From positions 3,974,001 to 4,038,000 of the forward strand of contig NZ_BNJG01000001.1 of the NCBI RefSeq assembly GCF_016587375.1: DNA of 64,000 bases, given 5' to 3'. Every line of letters begins with the position of its first letter. Positions within the stretch are counted from its first letter, which is position 1. A program made the translations under genes and the position numbers. This document shows positions 44,228-53,875 of the stretch, one piece after another. The stretch comes from Ktedonobacter robiniae. Lineage in GTDB: Bacteria > Chloroflexota > Ktedonobacteria > Ktedonobacterales > Ktedonobacteraceae. The notes under the pieces were generated by a model. That model did not search any database. It was given only the letters and a program-made list of their open reading frames with translations, and had not been told where the DNA came from.

Positions 44228-44875
44228 CTAGGGAATGTGGACTTCAAATTCCCAGGGAGGCAGAATTGGCGTCTCGAACTGGCCAAGGGGATCGGCTGCT
44301 CGCACAAGTAGCTGCTTTACCTCTGGCTCTGGGAGCGGGCGGAAGCGCGCACTTCCCTGGTACACGGTATGCTCTGGATCATTGCCCAGGTCTGTGCGGG
44401 CCACGATCATACCCCCACGATCTCCGGCCCACTGCGCGCCAGTGTCGGCATGCAGCGAGAAGATGAGGCGTGGCACAAAGGCGAAGCCAGCAGGGAATGG
44501 AGGGCGAATCCAGAGATAATGGATTTCAAAGTCTTGCGCATAATAGCAGAGCTGCTGGAGGAGCAGCGTCATCCCCTGCTGCTTTTGCTCAACTTCGAGC
44601 GTGATGACGCGATGTGGCTCATGCTGGAGGGCAGGCGGAGCGCTCTCCTTATCAGGAGTGGGCGTGGTTTGCGGGGCAGCAACGACTACTGGAGGGCGCG
44701 AGGCCAGTTCCAGAGCTTGAGGCGAGAATGGAGCAGGGTCCTTCAATATTTCATTACACAATTGTAGGCATTCATCGCAGATGTAGGCTGCTCCAGGTCC
44801 TGCGACAAGATGCTTTACCTCTGAGGCATGGCGCCCGCAAAACGAGCAACGCGCCAGAGACCGATCTGTGCTCAT
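44228..44875 (-). CDS. ClpX-type zinc-finger protein
   Basis: A 215-aa protein whose first 50 residues match the ClpX N-terminal zinc finger (CSFCGRHASEVKHLVAGPGA then CDECLQLC), with four Cys in CxxC pairs. There is no AAA+ motor. After a Pro/Thr-rich linker (55-95) the C-terminal half is a globular domain that I do not recognise. In ClpX this finger dimerises and binds substrates, so this protein may be an adaptor. It starts 30 nt after gatD on the same strand. Confidence 0.75.
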   Translation of the reverse strand: MSTDRSLARCSFCGRHASEVKHLVAGPGAAYICDECLQLCNEILKDPAPFSPQALELASRPPVVVAAPQTTPTPDKESAPPALQHEPHRVITLEVEQKQQGMTLLLQQLCYYAQDFEIHYLWIRPPFPAGFAFVPRLIFSLHADTGAQWAGDRGGMIVARTDLGNDPEHTVYQGSARFRPLPEPEVKQLLVRAADPLGQFETPILPPWEFEVHIP

Positions 44876-44905
44876 AACTCCATCCTTAGTGACGAGGAGA
44901 AGCAC

Positions 44906-45841
44906 CTACTCCTGTATATGGGCGCGTATGGTGGCTGCGGCGGCATGATGCAGGCCAAGGCGCTCAAGAATATAGGCGTGGGCTTCCCACTCCAGTCTAT
45001 CATCCAATGGTGCGAGTTGGAAGGAGGGAGGCGAGAGCGGCTCCTCTTCCATAACTGCCGTTACCATTATTGATTCTCCAGATGTTTCTCCAGACTTTTC
45101 AGGGAGAGTTGCCGACGAATAGCCATTGCTTGCGGGAGGAGCCTCGGCTACAACGCGGTAATATTCGCCACCATATTTACGTTTGAGTGCCAGTGAGAGT
45201 AAATGGTCCGCGAAGTGCGGATTTTTGGGTAGAAGTGAGCCATGCAGATAGGTGCCATAAGCGTTGCGGTAAATGGCTCCCTCGGTATGATCCTCGGCGT
45301 TATTGCCAGAGCCTTTGAGTACTTTTCCCAGGGGTTTGGCCGTACCCAGGTAGGTGCGACCACCATGATTCTCAAAGCCCACCAGTGTGGAACCATTCCA
45401 ATTGAGAGCAATATCGCCAATACAGCGAGGGACGCGTTTCCCCTTGTGCAGGGTCCAGGCATCAAAAACGCCCAGCCCACGCATGTCTGGCCCCTCCGCG
45501 GGTCGATAGTAGTGCGCCAGCAGTTGAAAGCCGCCACATACCGCAAGAACAGGCATATCATCTTCTACGGCCGCCCATAAGCCGATGCCTTTGAGATCAT
45601 AGAGATCCTGGGCAACGGGAGCCTGTTCTTTATCCTGCCCGCCCCCGATAAAGAGCATATCATACTCATCGGGAGCCAGGGCATCTCCAATGCCCAAGCC
45701 AACAACGCGAAGTTCAATGCCGCGAGCCTGGCACCGGCGTTGAAGCGTCATAATATTGCCACGGTCACCATACAGATTCAATTGATCTGGATAGAGGTGC
45801 CCGAGGGTTAGCGTGAGAGGCTTGACGGAAGCGTGCGTCAT
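44906..45841 (-). CDS. gatD: Lipid II isoglutaminyl synthase, glutaminase subunit GatD
   Basis: A 311-aa class I glutamine amidotransferase of the CobB/CobQ type. It supplies ammonia to MurT for amidation of D-Glu in peptidoglycan stem peptides. The catalytic Cys is in LAVCGGFQLL and the His in GTYLHGSLL. An extra C-terminal stretch of about 60 residues lies beyond the usual end. The start overlaps the murT stop by 4 nt (ATGA), as expected for a two-subunit enzyme. Confidence 0.9.
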   Translation of the reverse strand: MTHASVKPLTLTLGHLYPDQLNLYGDRGNIMTLQRRCQARGIELRVVGLGIGDALAPDEYDMLFIGGGQDKEQAPVAQDLYDLKGIGLWAAVEDDMPVLAVCGGFQLLAHYYRPAEGPDMRGLGVFDAWTLHKGKRVPRCIGDIALNWNGSTLVGFENHGGRTYLGTAKPLGKVLKGSGNNAEDHTEGAIYRNAYGTYLHGSLLPKNPHFADHLLSLALKRKYGGEYYRVVAEAPPASNGYSSATLPEKSGETSGESIMVTAVMEEEPLSPPSFQLAPLDDRLEWEAHAYILERLGLHHAAAATIRAHIQE

Positions 45842-47649
45842 GCGTCTCTTCCTTCCCAGTAGCGGGGTGCGAGGCCCTGCTCTTCTAAAAGACGATGAAT
45901 TTCTAATAATCCAGTATACGTTGGAACTACAAACAATGTCTCTCTCTCGGGTGTTTGCTCCAGGGCAATGCGTATCGCTTGTTGAACACCATAGACACGT
46001 GTGGAGGGGCCAGCAGGGTAACTCTCGCTCCCTTCCGCTTGTCCTTTCGCACGTGAGCGTCTGCGCCTGGACACATGTTTCTCACGCTCCGCGCGTAGTG
46101 GCGTGGAGGGAATAAACTGCATCTGCGTTTCGGCGATGCCAGCGTACTTGAGACGGAGCATCAGATCGCGTGCGCGCGTCCCTGAAATGGTGACTGAGGC
46201 AACATTGCCCACAGCCCTTTCAAAATCTACGTCCCAGATCCAGGAAATATCTCGCCCGTCCGCGGTGTTATCATTGAGCACAAAGAACACATGCCGTTTA
46301 TCTGAAGTTGGTAAAGAAGTCACTTCAGTTGGCTTCTCTGGCTGGCTGGATTCAACAGTGGTGCCCGTTGTTGTTTCGCCTGTGTGTGTGGCGTGGGTTA
46401 TGCTTACCTCAGTAGTAAGTGCCGTATGCTCCTCTTCTCTTGTAGGACTAAAGAGGGTTCTCAGCACCTCATTGAAACCCGTTGGATTTTTGGCAAGCAG
46501 CAAGCGAATGGTGCGTCCTTCGACATCAATGCTTTCACCCCGGCCAAAGACCGGCTTGAAGCGTTCAATACCCGTTTGCACAGGTATCCAGGGTAACTTG
46601 ATGGCCTCGGCAACTGCGATGGCGCCTAGCGTATTATAGATATTGTAAATCCCAGGCAAGGGTACGACAAGTTCATGTTCTGTGTCACCAATGGCGATAT
46701 GTAAACGCTGGCGGTCGAAGCTTTCGGGCTGGATTTTTGTGACCCGTACCTGTGGCTGCGGACGCGACCAGTCCCCGTTAGGGCAATGGTAGTGCCCAAT
46801 ATGGCTATAGAAACGCGCGTCATAGACATATTCCTCGCCACACAGGGGACAGGTGCGGCTATCAATGACCTGGTGTTGCTCATCCTCCTGCTTGTGGCTC
46901 AGGTCCAGAGAGAGATCATCAACACCATAGTACACGATCTGTCCCGCGAAATCTCTTCCCAACTGCGCCGTGGTTGGGTCGTCGGCATTTAAGACCAGGA
47001 TGGTACTTGTGGGCAGGTTTTGCAGCGTCTTCTGCCACTGACTGGAGATGCTGTCAACCTCGCCATAGCGGTCGAGTTGATCGCGAAAGAGGTTGTTAAA
47101 GAGGAGTACACGCGGGGTGATGGCCTGCGTGACCTGGGGGAGCGTGGCCTCATCGACCTCCAGAATGGAGATAGCCTTGCCAGAGCGTTTGAGCTTTCCG
47201 CTCGGGAGGGCACGGATGACCAGGGAACTGGCGATGCCGCGCATCAGGTTGGAGCCTTCCTTATTGTGCCAGACGCGCAGGCCCGCATCGCGGATGATGT
47301 TCGCGATAAAGCCACTCGTCGTTGTCTTACCATTAGTACCAGTGACAATGATACTGCCATGTTCAAGCTGGGTTGCCAGGTGTTCTACAATACCTGGATA
47401 CATGCGCTGAGCCACGATGCCAACAATGCTCGTGCCTCCACCGACATGGAGACGGCGACTGAGGGCGCCCGCGGTGCGACCCGCGACCACGGCCAGTCCT
47501 GCGCGTAACTGCTTACCCTGAGACCTGGTTGATAGCTGACTCTGTAGGTTACGCCGGGTCCGGGTAAGCGATGTGCGATTCGCGGTCTCTTCTCTTTCCG
47601 ATGTGTTCCGCTCCTGTTCCACTGGCTGAGACGATTTATTCTTTCGCAT
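45838..47649 (-). CDS. murT: Lipid II isoglutaminyl synthase, MurT subunit
   Basis: A 603-aa Mur-ligase-family protein that with GatD amidates lipid II. The ATP site is IIVTGTNGKTTTSGF; the MurT-specific Cys4 zinc ribbon is visible as CPLCGEEYVYDARF...HYHCPNG. A poorly conserved, Thr-rich insertion of about 60 residues lies in the C-terminal third (around 400-460) and a basic linker stands near 570, so it is longer than the 440-aa norm. GGAGGG lies just upstream of the ATG at 47649. Confidence 0.9.
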   Translation of the reverse strand: MRKNKSSQPVEQERNTSEREETANRTSLTRTRRNLQSQLSTRSQGKQLRAGLAVVAGRTAGALSRRLHVGGGTSIVGIVAQRMYPGIVEHLATQLEHGSIIVTGTNGKTTTSGFIANIIRDAGLRVWHNKEGSNLMRGIASSLVIRALPSGKLKRSGKAISILEVDEATLPQVTQAITPRVLLFNNLFRDQLDRYGEVDSISSQWQKTLQNLPTSTILVLNADDPTTAQLGRDFAGQIVYYGVDDLSLDLSHKQEDEQHQVIDSRTCPLCGEEYVYDARFYSHIGHYHCPNGDWSRPQPQVRVTKIQPESFDRQRLHIAIGDTEHELVVPLPGIYNIYNTLGAIAVAEAIKLPWIPVQTGIERFKPVFGRGESIDVEGRTIRLLLAKNPTGFNEVLRTLFSPTREEEHTALTTEVSITHATHTGETTTGTTVESSQPEKPTEVTSLPTSDKRHVFFVLNDNTADGRDISWIWDVDFERAVGNVASVTISGTRARDLMLRLKYAGIAETQMQFIPSTPLRAEREKHVSRRRRSRAKGQAEGSESYPAGPSTRVYGVQQAIRIALEQTPERETLFVVPTYTGLLEIHRLLEEQGLAPRYWEGRDA

Positions 47650-47952
47650 ATTCTCCCTCCGAGTCAGCGCTGCGTATTGTATCTTATTTATAGTATGGCT
47701 GAATGCAGAATAGCATGTAAGTTCTGTGGGGGTCAAGAGATGGCCCTCTTGCCAGAATGTGGTATGCTTCTTAAGAAAATTTTTGCGGTTACCCGACGAT
47801 TTTGCTAGTATAGGGTAGCGACTTGTCAGACTATGCTATTCTATGCTTTGGAAATATTCATCAGGTATTTGCGTGTTTCGACTGACGGAAGATTGTTGTG
47901 CATGGTTTATGGTAGTCAAGCTGAGAAATAACGAAGGTCGGGGATAAGGTCG
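47650..47952. other. Divergent intergenic region murT/topA
   Basis: About 300 bp. It holds a promoter-like pair facing topA: TTGCGG (47783-47788), a 17-nt spacer and TAGTAT (47806-47811). Nothing else is seen. Confidence 0.5.
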
Positions 47953-50415
47953 ATGGCAAAGAAATTAGTGATTGTAGAGTCGCCAGCCAAGGCAAAGACC
48001 ATTGAAAAATTCTTGGGGCGAGACTTCGAGGTCCGGGCCTCAATGGGCCATATTGTTGATTTGCCGAAAAAGGGGTTGGGAGTTAATACGCGCAAAGACT
48101 TTACGCCCAAGTATGAGGTGATCGAGAAAAAAGACCGCCTGATCGATGAGCTTAAGGCAGCCTCCAAGCGCGCGGATGAAGTGTTCCTTGCGCCTGACCC
48201 GGATCGTGAAGGCGAGTTTATTGCCTGGTCACTCCAAAATGTATTGGGCTTGAAAAATCCTCATCGTGCGGTCTTCCATGAAATTACCAAGCGCGCTGTG
48301 CAAGAAGCTATCAAGCAGCCGCGCCGTATTAATGAAGATCTGTTTAACGCCCAGCAGGCGCGACGCGTGCTGGATCGCCTGGTCGGTTATAAAATTAGCC
48401 CCCTGCTCTGGCGGCGTGTCCAGTCTGGTACCAGTGCTGGCCGTGTCCAGTCAGTCGCCCTGCGCTTGATCTGTGATCGCGAGGCCGAGATACAGGCTTT
48501 CGTGCCTGACGAGTATTGGAGCATTATTGCGACGCTCAGTAAGCAGCAGCGTCCCGAGCGTTTCGAAGCGTCATTGATCGCGCGCTTAAGTGATTTGGAG
48601 GCCTTGAATGCCTCTGAGTCGTCAACCGAGGGCGAGGAGAGTCCCGCCGCTGCCAGTGGCAGCAAAGCTGGGAAGAAAGGCCGCATCAAGGTCTCTTCTA
48701 AAGAGGAGGCCGATACGATTCTCTCCGATCTCAAGGGCGCGACCTATAGTGTCCTGAAATATGAGGAGCGCGAGCAGCGTCGCCAGCCACCTTTCCCCTA
48801 TACGACCAGTACTATGCAGCAGGATGCCTCTTCGCGTCTCTATTTTAAGCCGAAGCGGACGATGAGCCTGGCACAGCAGTTGTATGAGGGTATCGAACTG
48901 GGCGAGCGTGGACATCAGGGCTTGATTACCTACATGCGTACAGACTCAACACGTATCTCTGACGAGGCGCAGAAGATGGTGAAGGGCTTTATCTCGCAGG
49001 AATATGGTCAGGAGTATGTCGGCGGAGGGCGCACCAGCAAGGCCAAGGCCACAACGCAGGACGCGCACGAAGCCATTCGCCCAACCGATGTCTCGCTGAC
49101 ACCAAAGAGCGTGAAGTCCTACCTCTCGCCCGAGCAGTATAAGCTCTATACGCTGATCTGGAATCGCTTCGTTGCGAGCTTTATGGCTCCCGCCATCTTT
49201 GATACCGTGCGTGCGGATATTGGTGCCAGGCAGTACGTCTTCCGCGCGACGGGTTCGAACTTGAAATTTCCGGGCTTCTACGCCGTCTGGCCGCGCGAGG
49301 AGGACGAGAAACTCCTGCCAACTATGAAGGTTGGCGAGGACCTGGATTTTCATGGGCTCAAACCGGAGCAGCACTTTACGCAGCCCCCGCCCCGCTTTAC
49401 CGAAGCTAGCCTGATTAAAGAGCTTGAGGAGCAAGGTATCGGGCGTCCAAGTACCTATGTCCCGATCATTAGTACGCTTCAGGATCGTGGCTATGCGGAG
49501 CAAGAGCAGCGACGCTTCATGCCGACCTGGTTAGGTGTGACGGTCAATGAGGTGATGAATAAACACTTCCCCGACATTGTCGATACCAACTTTACCGCGG
49601 ATATGGAGCGCAAACTCGACGATGTAGAGGAGGGACGCCGTTCCTGGATCGAGTTCCTGCGCAACTTCTATGGCGATTTCAAGGTCACCATGGAAAAGGC
49701 CGAAGCGGAGATGGATAGGGTGCAGGCCCCGGTTGAGGAGATGGATGAACTCTGCCCCGACTGTGGACGTCACCTCGTCATCCGGAATGGGCGCTTCGGG
49801 CGCTTCATCTCGTGCTCTGGTTTCCCTGAATGCCGCTATCGTCGCTCGTTTGTTAATAAGACGGGGGCGCTCTGTCCCCAGTGTGGTGGCGACCTGGTAG
49901 AGCGCAAGACGAAGCAGCGTAAGCGGCTCTTCTACGGGTGCAACAATTATCCAACCTGTAATTTTGCCATCTGGGAGAAGCCCGCGCCCAATCCCTGTCC
50001 CAACTGCGGTGGCCTGATGGTAATACCGAAGGTTGGCCAGGACCCTGTCTGCTATAACGAGGTCATCCTGCCCCAGCGGAAGACGGAGGAGCAGCCCACA
50101 CCCGATGGCTCAGCCGCCAAAAAGACGACTGCGACTCGGAGTAAAAAATCAGCTGCTAGTGCGGCCTCGACTGAGGACGAGGCGCAGGCGAGCGCTAATG
50201 GCAAGACCGCCACGCGCAAAAAGACCTCGGCGACAACCACCAGGAAAGCCACCAGCACAAGCAAAAAGACGAGTACCACCGCCAGTGTGAAGAAAGCACC
50301 GGCTAAGAAAGCCACAACCAGGAAAACCGCTGCCAAGAGTACCACGGCCAAGAGTACTACGACCAAGCGTGCCACGGCGGCCAGCAAAAAAACAGCGACT
50401 CTCCCCACGGAGTAG
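47953..50415 (+). CDS. topA: DNA topoisomerase I
   Basis: An 820-aa type IA topoisomerase that relaxes negative supercoils. The Toprim domain opens KKLVIVESPAKAKTIEKFLG with DPDREGE; the catalytic Tyr is in TYMRTDSTRIS. Three C-terminal zinc ribbons follow (about 600-710), each with CPxC pairs; the third lacks a complete second pair. The last 100 residues are a Lys/Ala/Thr-rich tail, a nonspecific DNA-binding end common in GC-rich bacteria. A strong terminator follows. Confidence 0.95.
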   Translation: MAKKLVIVESPAKAKTIEKFLGRDFEVRASMGHIVDLPKKGLGVNTRKDFTPKYEVIEKKDRLIDELKAASKRADEVFLAPDPDREGEFIAWSLQNVLGLKNPHRAVFHEITKRAVQEAIKQPRRINEDLFNAQQARRVLDRLVGYKISPLLWRRVQSGTSAGRVQSVALRLICDREAEIQAFVPDEYWSIIATLSKQQRPERFEASLIARLSDLEALNASESSTEGEESPAAASGSKAGKKGRIKVSSKEEADTILSDLKGATYSVLKYEEREQRRQPPFPYTTSTMQQDASSRLYFKPKRTMSLAQQLYEGIELGERGHQGLITYMRTDSTRISDEAQKMVKGFISQEYGQEYVGGGRTSKAKATTQDAHEAIRPTDVSLTPKSVKSYLSPEQYKLYTLIWNRFVASFMAPAIFDTVRADIGARQYVFRATGSNLKFPGFYAVWPREEDEKLLPTMKVGEDLDFHGLKPEQHFTQPPPRFTEASLIKELEEQGIGRPSTYVPIISTLQDRGYAEQEQRRFMPTWLGVTVNEVMNKHFPDIVDTNFTADMERKLDDVEEGRRSWIEFLRNFYGDFKVTMEKAEAEMDRVQAPVEEMDELCPDCGRHLVIRNGRFGRFISCSGFPECRYRRSFVNKTGALCPQCGGDLVERKTKQRKRLFYGCNNYPTCNFAIWEKPAPNPCPNCGGLMVIPKVGQDPVCYNEVILPQRKTEEQPTPDGSAAKKTTATRSKKSAASAASTEDEAQASANGKTATRKKTSATTTRKATSTSKKTSTTASVKKAPAKKATTRKTAAKSTTAKSTTTKRATAASKKTATLPTE

Positions 50416-50428
50416 CCAATGTATACCA

Positions 50429-50476
50429 CGCCCCCAGGAGCAGGTGTCCGCCTGCTCCTGGGGGCGCTTTCTTTTT
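50429..50476 (+). terminator. Rho-independent terminator of topA
   Basis: A perfect 16-bp GC-rich stem (50429-50444 with 50451-50466) with a 6-nt loop is followed by CTTTCTTTTTT. Confidence 0.92.
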
Positions 50477-50584
50477 TATAGGCGTGTGGATGGCACTCGT
50501 CAGCTTTCCCCCGAGCAGGATATGCATGGCTTTTGTGCGGCCTTGATAGCCATTCTGCCTTTCATACCAGAGATCGCGTAAAAG

Positions 50585-50593
50585 TGATATAAT
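50585..50593 (+). promoter_or_regulatory. Extended -10 promoter of the isocitrate dehydrogenase gene
   Basis: TGATATAAT combines a TGn extension and a perfect TATAAT about 75 nt before the start; the -35 region is weak. Confidence 0.55.
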
Positions 50594-50664
50594 CACAGAA
50601 AGTTGATATATTTTGTGGGATAAGATTCCACCTTTCTGGATGGCATTTTTGTGGAGGACTATTC

Positions 50665-51756
50665 ATGCCCATGCCGCACACCGTAACCTTGATACCGGGG
50701 GATGGCACAGGTCCGGAAATTACAACAGCTACAAGGCGCGTGCTCGAGGCCACCGGGATCGAATTTGAGTGGGATGTGCGTCAGGCTGGAAGCGAGATGC
50801 TGGAGAAGCAGGGGACGGTTCTGCCTGATGATGTGCTGGAATCGATTAAGCGGACGAAGGTGGGATTAAAGGGGCCAATCACTACTCCTGTAGGGCGCGG
50901 TCAACGCAGCGCGAATGTGACGTTGCGCAAGAAGCTAGATCTCTACGCGAACTTGCGGCCCGCCAAAACCTATCCTGGCCTGCGCTCGCGCTATGAGAAT
51001 ATTGATCTCGTCATTGTACGCGAGAATACGGAAGACCTCTACGCGGGTATTGAGTTTCAGCGTGGGACATCGTACCAGGAAGAACTATTAGAGCTTATTG
51101 AGCGCACCACAGGTCAGAAACTCGATCCCCATTCCGCGTTGAGCATCAAGTATATCTCTGTGCTGGCGACGCGACGCATTGTGCGCTTCGCCTTCGACTA
51201 TGCGCGTACCAATGACCGGCGCAAGGTCACGATTGTGCATAAGGCAAACATTATGCGCCTCTCTGATGGCCTCTTTCTCGCGACGGCTCACGAGGTCGCG
51301 AAGGAGTATCCCGATATCCAGCACGAGGATCGTATCGTGGATAATATGTGTATGCAACTGGTACAGAAGCCAGAGATGTATGATGTGCTTGTATTGCCTA
51401 ACCTGTATGGTGATATTATTTCAGATCTCTCGGCAGGCTTGATTGGTGGCCTGGGAGTGGCTCCTGGGGCGAATATTGGGAGCCAGTATGCGGTGTTTGA
51501 GCCGGTACATGGGAGCGCGCCTAAGTACGCGGGTCAGAATAAGGTCAACCCGATGGCGATGATGTTTTCCGGGGTCATGATGTTGCGGCACCTGGGCGAG
51601 AAAGAGGCCGCTGTGCGCCTGGAAAAGGCCTTAATGCAGGTGATCGCGGAAGGAAAGTATGTGACCTATGATCTCAAGCCACGCCCAGACGATCCCACGG
51701 CGGTGGGAACATCACAGGTTGCTGACGCCGTCATTGAGCGTTTGCGCCGCCTGTAG
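50665..51756 (+). CDS. icd: Isocitrate dehydrogenase (NAD-type), beta-decarboxylating family
   Basis: A 363-aa metal-dependent enzyme that converts isocitrate to 2-oxoglutarate in the TCA cycle. IPGDGTGPEI opens the fold. The substrate loop RSANVTLRKKLDLYANLRP has the Ser/Asn/Arg pattern of isocitrate rather than isopropylmalate enzymes, and the catalytic Lys lies in HKANIM. The metal Asp set is in NLYGDIISDLSAG. Isopropylmalate or homoisocitrate use cannot be fully excluded. GGAGG lies 7-8 nt before the ATG at 50665. Confidence 0.85.
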   Translation: MPMPHTVTLIPGDGTGPEITTATRRVLEATGIEFEWDVRQAGSEMLEKQGTVLPDDVLESIKRTKVGLKGPITTPVGRGQRSANVTLRKKLDLYANLRPAKTYPGLRSRYENIDLVIVRENTEDLYAGIEFQRGTSYQEELLELIERTTGQKLDPHSALSIKYISVLATRRIVRFAFDYARTNDRRKVTIVHKANIMRLSDGLFLATAHEVAKEYPDIQHEDRIVDNMCMQLVQKPEMYDVLVLPNLYGDIISDLSAGLIGGLGVAPGANIGSQYAVFEPVHGSAPKYAGQNKVNPMAMMFSGVMMLRHLGEKEAAVRLEKALMQVIAEGKYVTYDLKPRPDDPTAVGTSQVADAVIERLRRL

Positions 51757-51763
51757 AGGTAAA

Positions 51764-51812
51764 TGAGTATGAGACGCCTGGCGGCCTTCGGCCGCCAGGC
51801 GTCTCATACTCA
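51764..51812. repeat. Perfect 23-bp hairpin between convergent genes (H13)
   Basis: Arms 51764-51786 and 51790-51812 match perfectly with a TTC loop; the tip is GGCGGCC-TTC-GGCCGCC. It fills the gap between icd and glpX. Confidence 0.88.
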
Positions 51813-51817
51813 CAACT

Positions 51818-52813
51818 TTACTGAGCCTGGCTGGATTTGCGCCACTTGTGGCGGGCCTGGATATAGCGAACCGTGCCAGAGCGAGAACGCATCATCACAG
51901 AGGAGGTACGTGCGCCCCAGCCGAAATACTGGACGCCATCGAGCAGTTCACCCGTGGTAATGCCTGTGGCCGCGAAGGCCACGTCGTTGCCCTTGACCAG
52001 GTCATCAGTGCGGTAGACCTGGGTGAGATCAATACCATCGGCTTTGAGCTTCTCACGCTCCTGGTCGTTGCGTGGCCAGATCTTACACTGAATCTCGCCC
52101 CCAATACATTTAATAGCAGCCGCGGCGAGAACCGCTTCAGGCGCGCCACCAATACCGAGCAAGACGTCGATACCGCGGTAATCTTCCATCGCGGCCTGGA
52201 TGGCGGCGGCGACATCACCATCACCAATTAGGCGAATGCGTGCCCCCACTTCGCGTACCTGGCGAATAATCTCAGCGTGACGTGGGCGGTCCAGGATGGC
52301 CACTGTCAGGTCGTCGATGCGTGCCTCGCGTGCGCGCGCGATCCTGTCCAGGTTGACTGCAACGGGCGCATTGATGTCGATAGCGTTGCGCATGGCGGGT
52401 CCGACCGCGATCTTCTCCATGTAGAAGACTCCTGGAGGGGCAGAGTACATCGTGCCACGTTCCGCTGTCGCGACCACGGCCAGGGCGCCAGGCAAACCGA
52501 GCGCCAGCAGGCGCGTGCCATCGACGGGATCAACGGCGACATCTACTTCGGGCTTATGCCCATTGCCGACGTGCTCGCCGATGTAGAGCATGGGGGCCTC
52601 GTCTTTTTCGCCCTCGCCGATGACGACGACGCCGTCCATATCGACGCCATCGACGGCATGACGCATGGCATCGACGGCCGCCTGGTCTACCATCTCTTTA
52701 TTGCCTTTACCCATCCAGCGACCAGCGCTCAGGGCAGCGGCTTCAGTGACGCGTATCAATTCCATGCCCAGGTTGCGTTCGCGTGTCCCGGACTGTTCAA
52801 AACGTTCTTCCAA
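51818..52813 (-). CDS. glpX: Class II fructose-1,6-bisphosphatase
   Basis: A 331-aa lithium-sensitive phosphatase of the GlpX family that makes fructose 6-phosphate in gluconeogenesis. Metal and phosphate sites are VVIGEGEKDEAP and VAVDPVDGTRLL; LGIGGAPEAVLAAAAIK is typical. It lies 26 nt downstream of gmk and is probably co-transcribed with it. Confidence 0.92.
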   Translation of the reverse strand: MEERFEQSGTRERNLGMELIRVTEAAALSAGRWMGKGNKEMVDQAAVDAMRHAVDGVDMDGVVVIGEGEKDEAPMLYIGEHVGNGHKPEVDVAVDPVDGTRLLALGLPGALAVVATAERGTMYSAPPGVFYMEKIAVGPAMRNAIDINAPVAVNLDRIARAREARIDDLTVAILDRPRHAEIIRQVREVGARIRLIGDGDVAAAIQAAMEDYRGIDVLLGIGGAPEAVLAAAAIKCIGGEIQCKIWPRNDQEREKLKADGIDLTQVYRTDDLVKGNDVAFAATGITTGELLDGVQYFGWGARTSSVMMRSRSGTVRYIQARHKWRKSSQAQ

Positions 52814-52839
52814 AGCAATCCTCCTTCTATTGTCAGGTG

Positions 52840-53496
52840 CTAAAGCGTGACATATCTGGGTTGTGTGCGACAGTGCTCAGCAAGTATAATGGCGCGTACC
52901 TGCTCGACAGCTTTGTCTAGATATCCCTGGCGGTTCTCTACGACATAGTCATAGTGATCGCGTTGTGCCAGTTCTGTTTGAGCATCAAGAAGACGACGTT
53001 GTCTCTCATCCTCTGTCTCTGTCTGCCGCCTGGTCAGGCGGTAGGCAAGCTCTTCAAATGAGCCGGGAACCAGAAATAGAAAGATTGCCTCAGAAAGCTT
53101 GTGGCGAATGGTTGCCGCTCCCTGAACATCTATCTTGAGCAGGACATCACGCCCTTGACTCAGATGGTCGCGAATCTGTTGCTTGGGTTGTCCGTACCAG
53201 TTACCATGTACGTTGGCATACTCAAGTAATTCATCATTGGCTACCAGTTGATCAAATGTGTCTTGGTTCACAAAGTGATAAGGGTTGCCCTCACTCTCCC
53301 CGGCGCGGGGGGCACGTGTGGTAACGGATGCCACCACGTGAAAGTCCATCCCTTGCGCTTTGAGCGCTTGAATAACCGTATCTTTTCCTGTCCCTGAGGG
53401 GGCTGAAAGCACAAACAGAAGACCACGTTTATGAGAGGTATCGAGATGTGATTTATCAGATGGTTGAGGTACGGTAGAACCTGTCTCAATATGCAT
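52840..53496 (-). CDS. gmk: Guanylate kinase
   Basis: A 218-aa enzyme that phosphorylates GMP to GDP. The P-loop is SAPSGTGKDTV, the GMP site lies around TTRAPRAGESEGNPYHFV, and LKIDVQGAATIR is the third hallmark. The N-terminal 25 residues are variable. GGGAAGAG precedes the ATG at 53496. First gene of the gmk-glpX pair. Confidence 0.93.
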   Translation of the reverse strand: MHIETGSTVPQPSDKSHLDTSHKRGLLFVLSAPSGTGKDTVIQALKAQGMDFHVVASVTTRAPRAGESEGNPYHFVNQDTFDQLVANDELLEYANVHGNWYGQPKQQIRDHLSQGRDVLLKIDVQGAATIRHKLSEAIFLFLVPGSFEELAYRLTRRQTETEDERQRRLLDAQTELAQRDHYDYVVENRQGYLDKAVEQVRAIILAEHCRTQPRYVTL

Positions 53497-53670
53497 GTTT
53501 CTCTTCCCGGCAGATCTGGATGTTTTGAGGGTTGATGTACGAACAGCCAACACTTTGTTATACTGTGGTGCATCAGCGAGCGTATTTTGACAGTGGTGTC
53601 TCTACCCCTCTACAATAGCTATTCGGCAAGAGGCGATCACCACTAAAGTGCAACGCTCATTACTACTGAT

Positions 53671-53759
53671 CCGAGACCCTGAGCGCGCTTGCCGTGTCAC
53701 CGCTTGCTCCAGAATGGGGAAGCGCTAGGCACGCCAGTGACGTTGGGTTTCGGAATAAG
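53671..53759 (+). repeat. CCGAAACCC/GGGTTTCGG repeat element, copy B
   Basis: The left arm reads CCGAGACCC (one change) and the right arm GGGTTTCGG. Compared with copy A it has an insertion of about 30 nt between AGCGC and AAGCGCT, containing CTTGCCGTG and GAATGGGG. The end AGCGCTAGGCACGCCAGTG is identical to copy A. It lies between divergent gmk and rqcH. Confidence 0.85.
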
Positions 53760-53875
53760 AGCTTAGTGATATTGTACAACACGAAGCAGGCTGCACCAAA
53801 GCAAAAATGTGCTTGCCTGTTCATTGCTGCTTGCTTGTTTTTACGCGCAGCAAAAAGTCTAGATTGGAACGTCGT

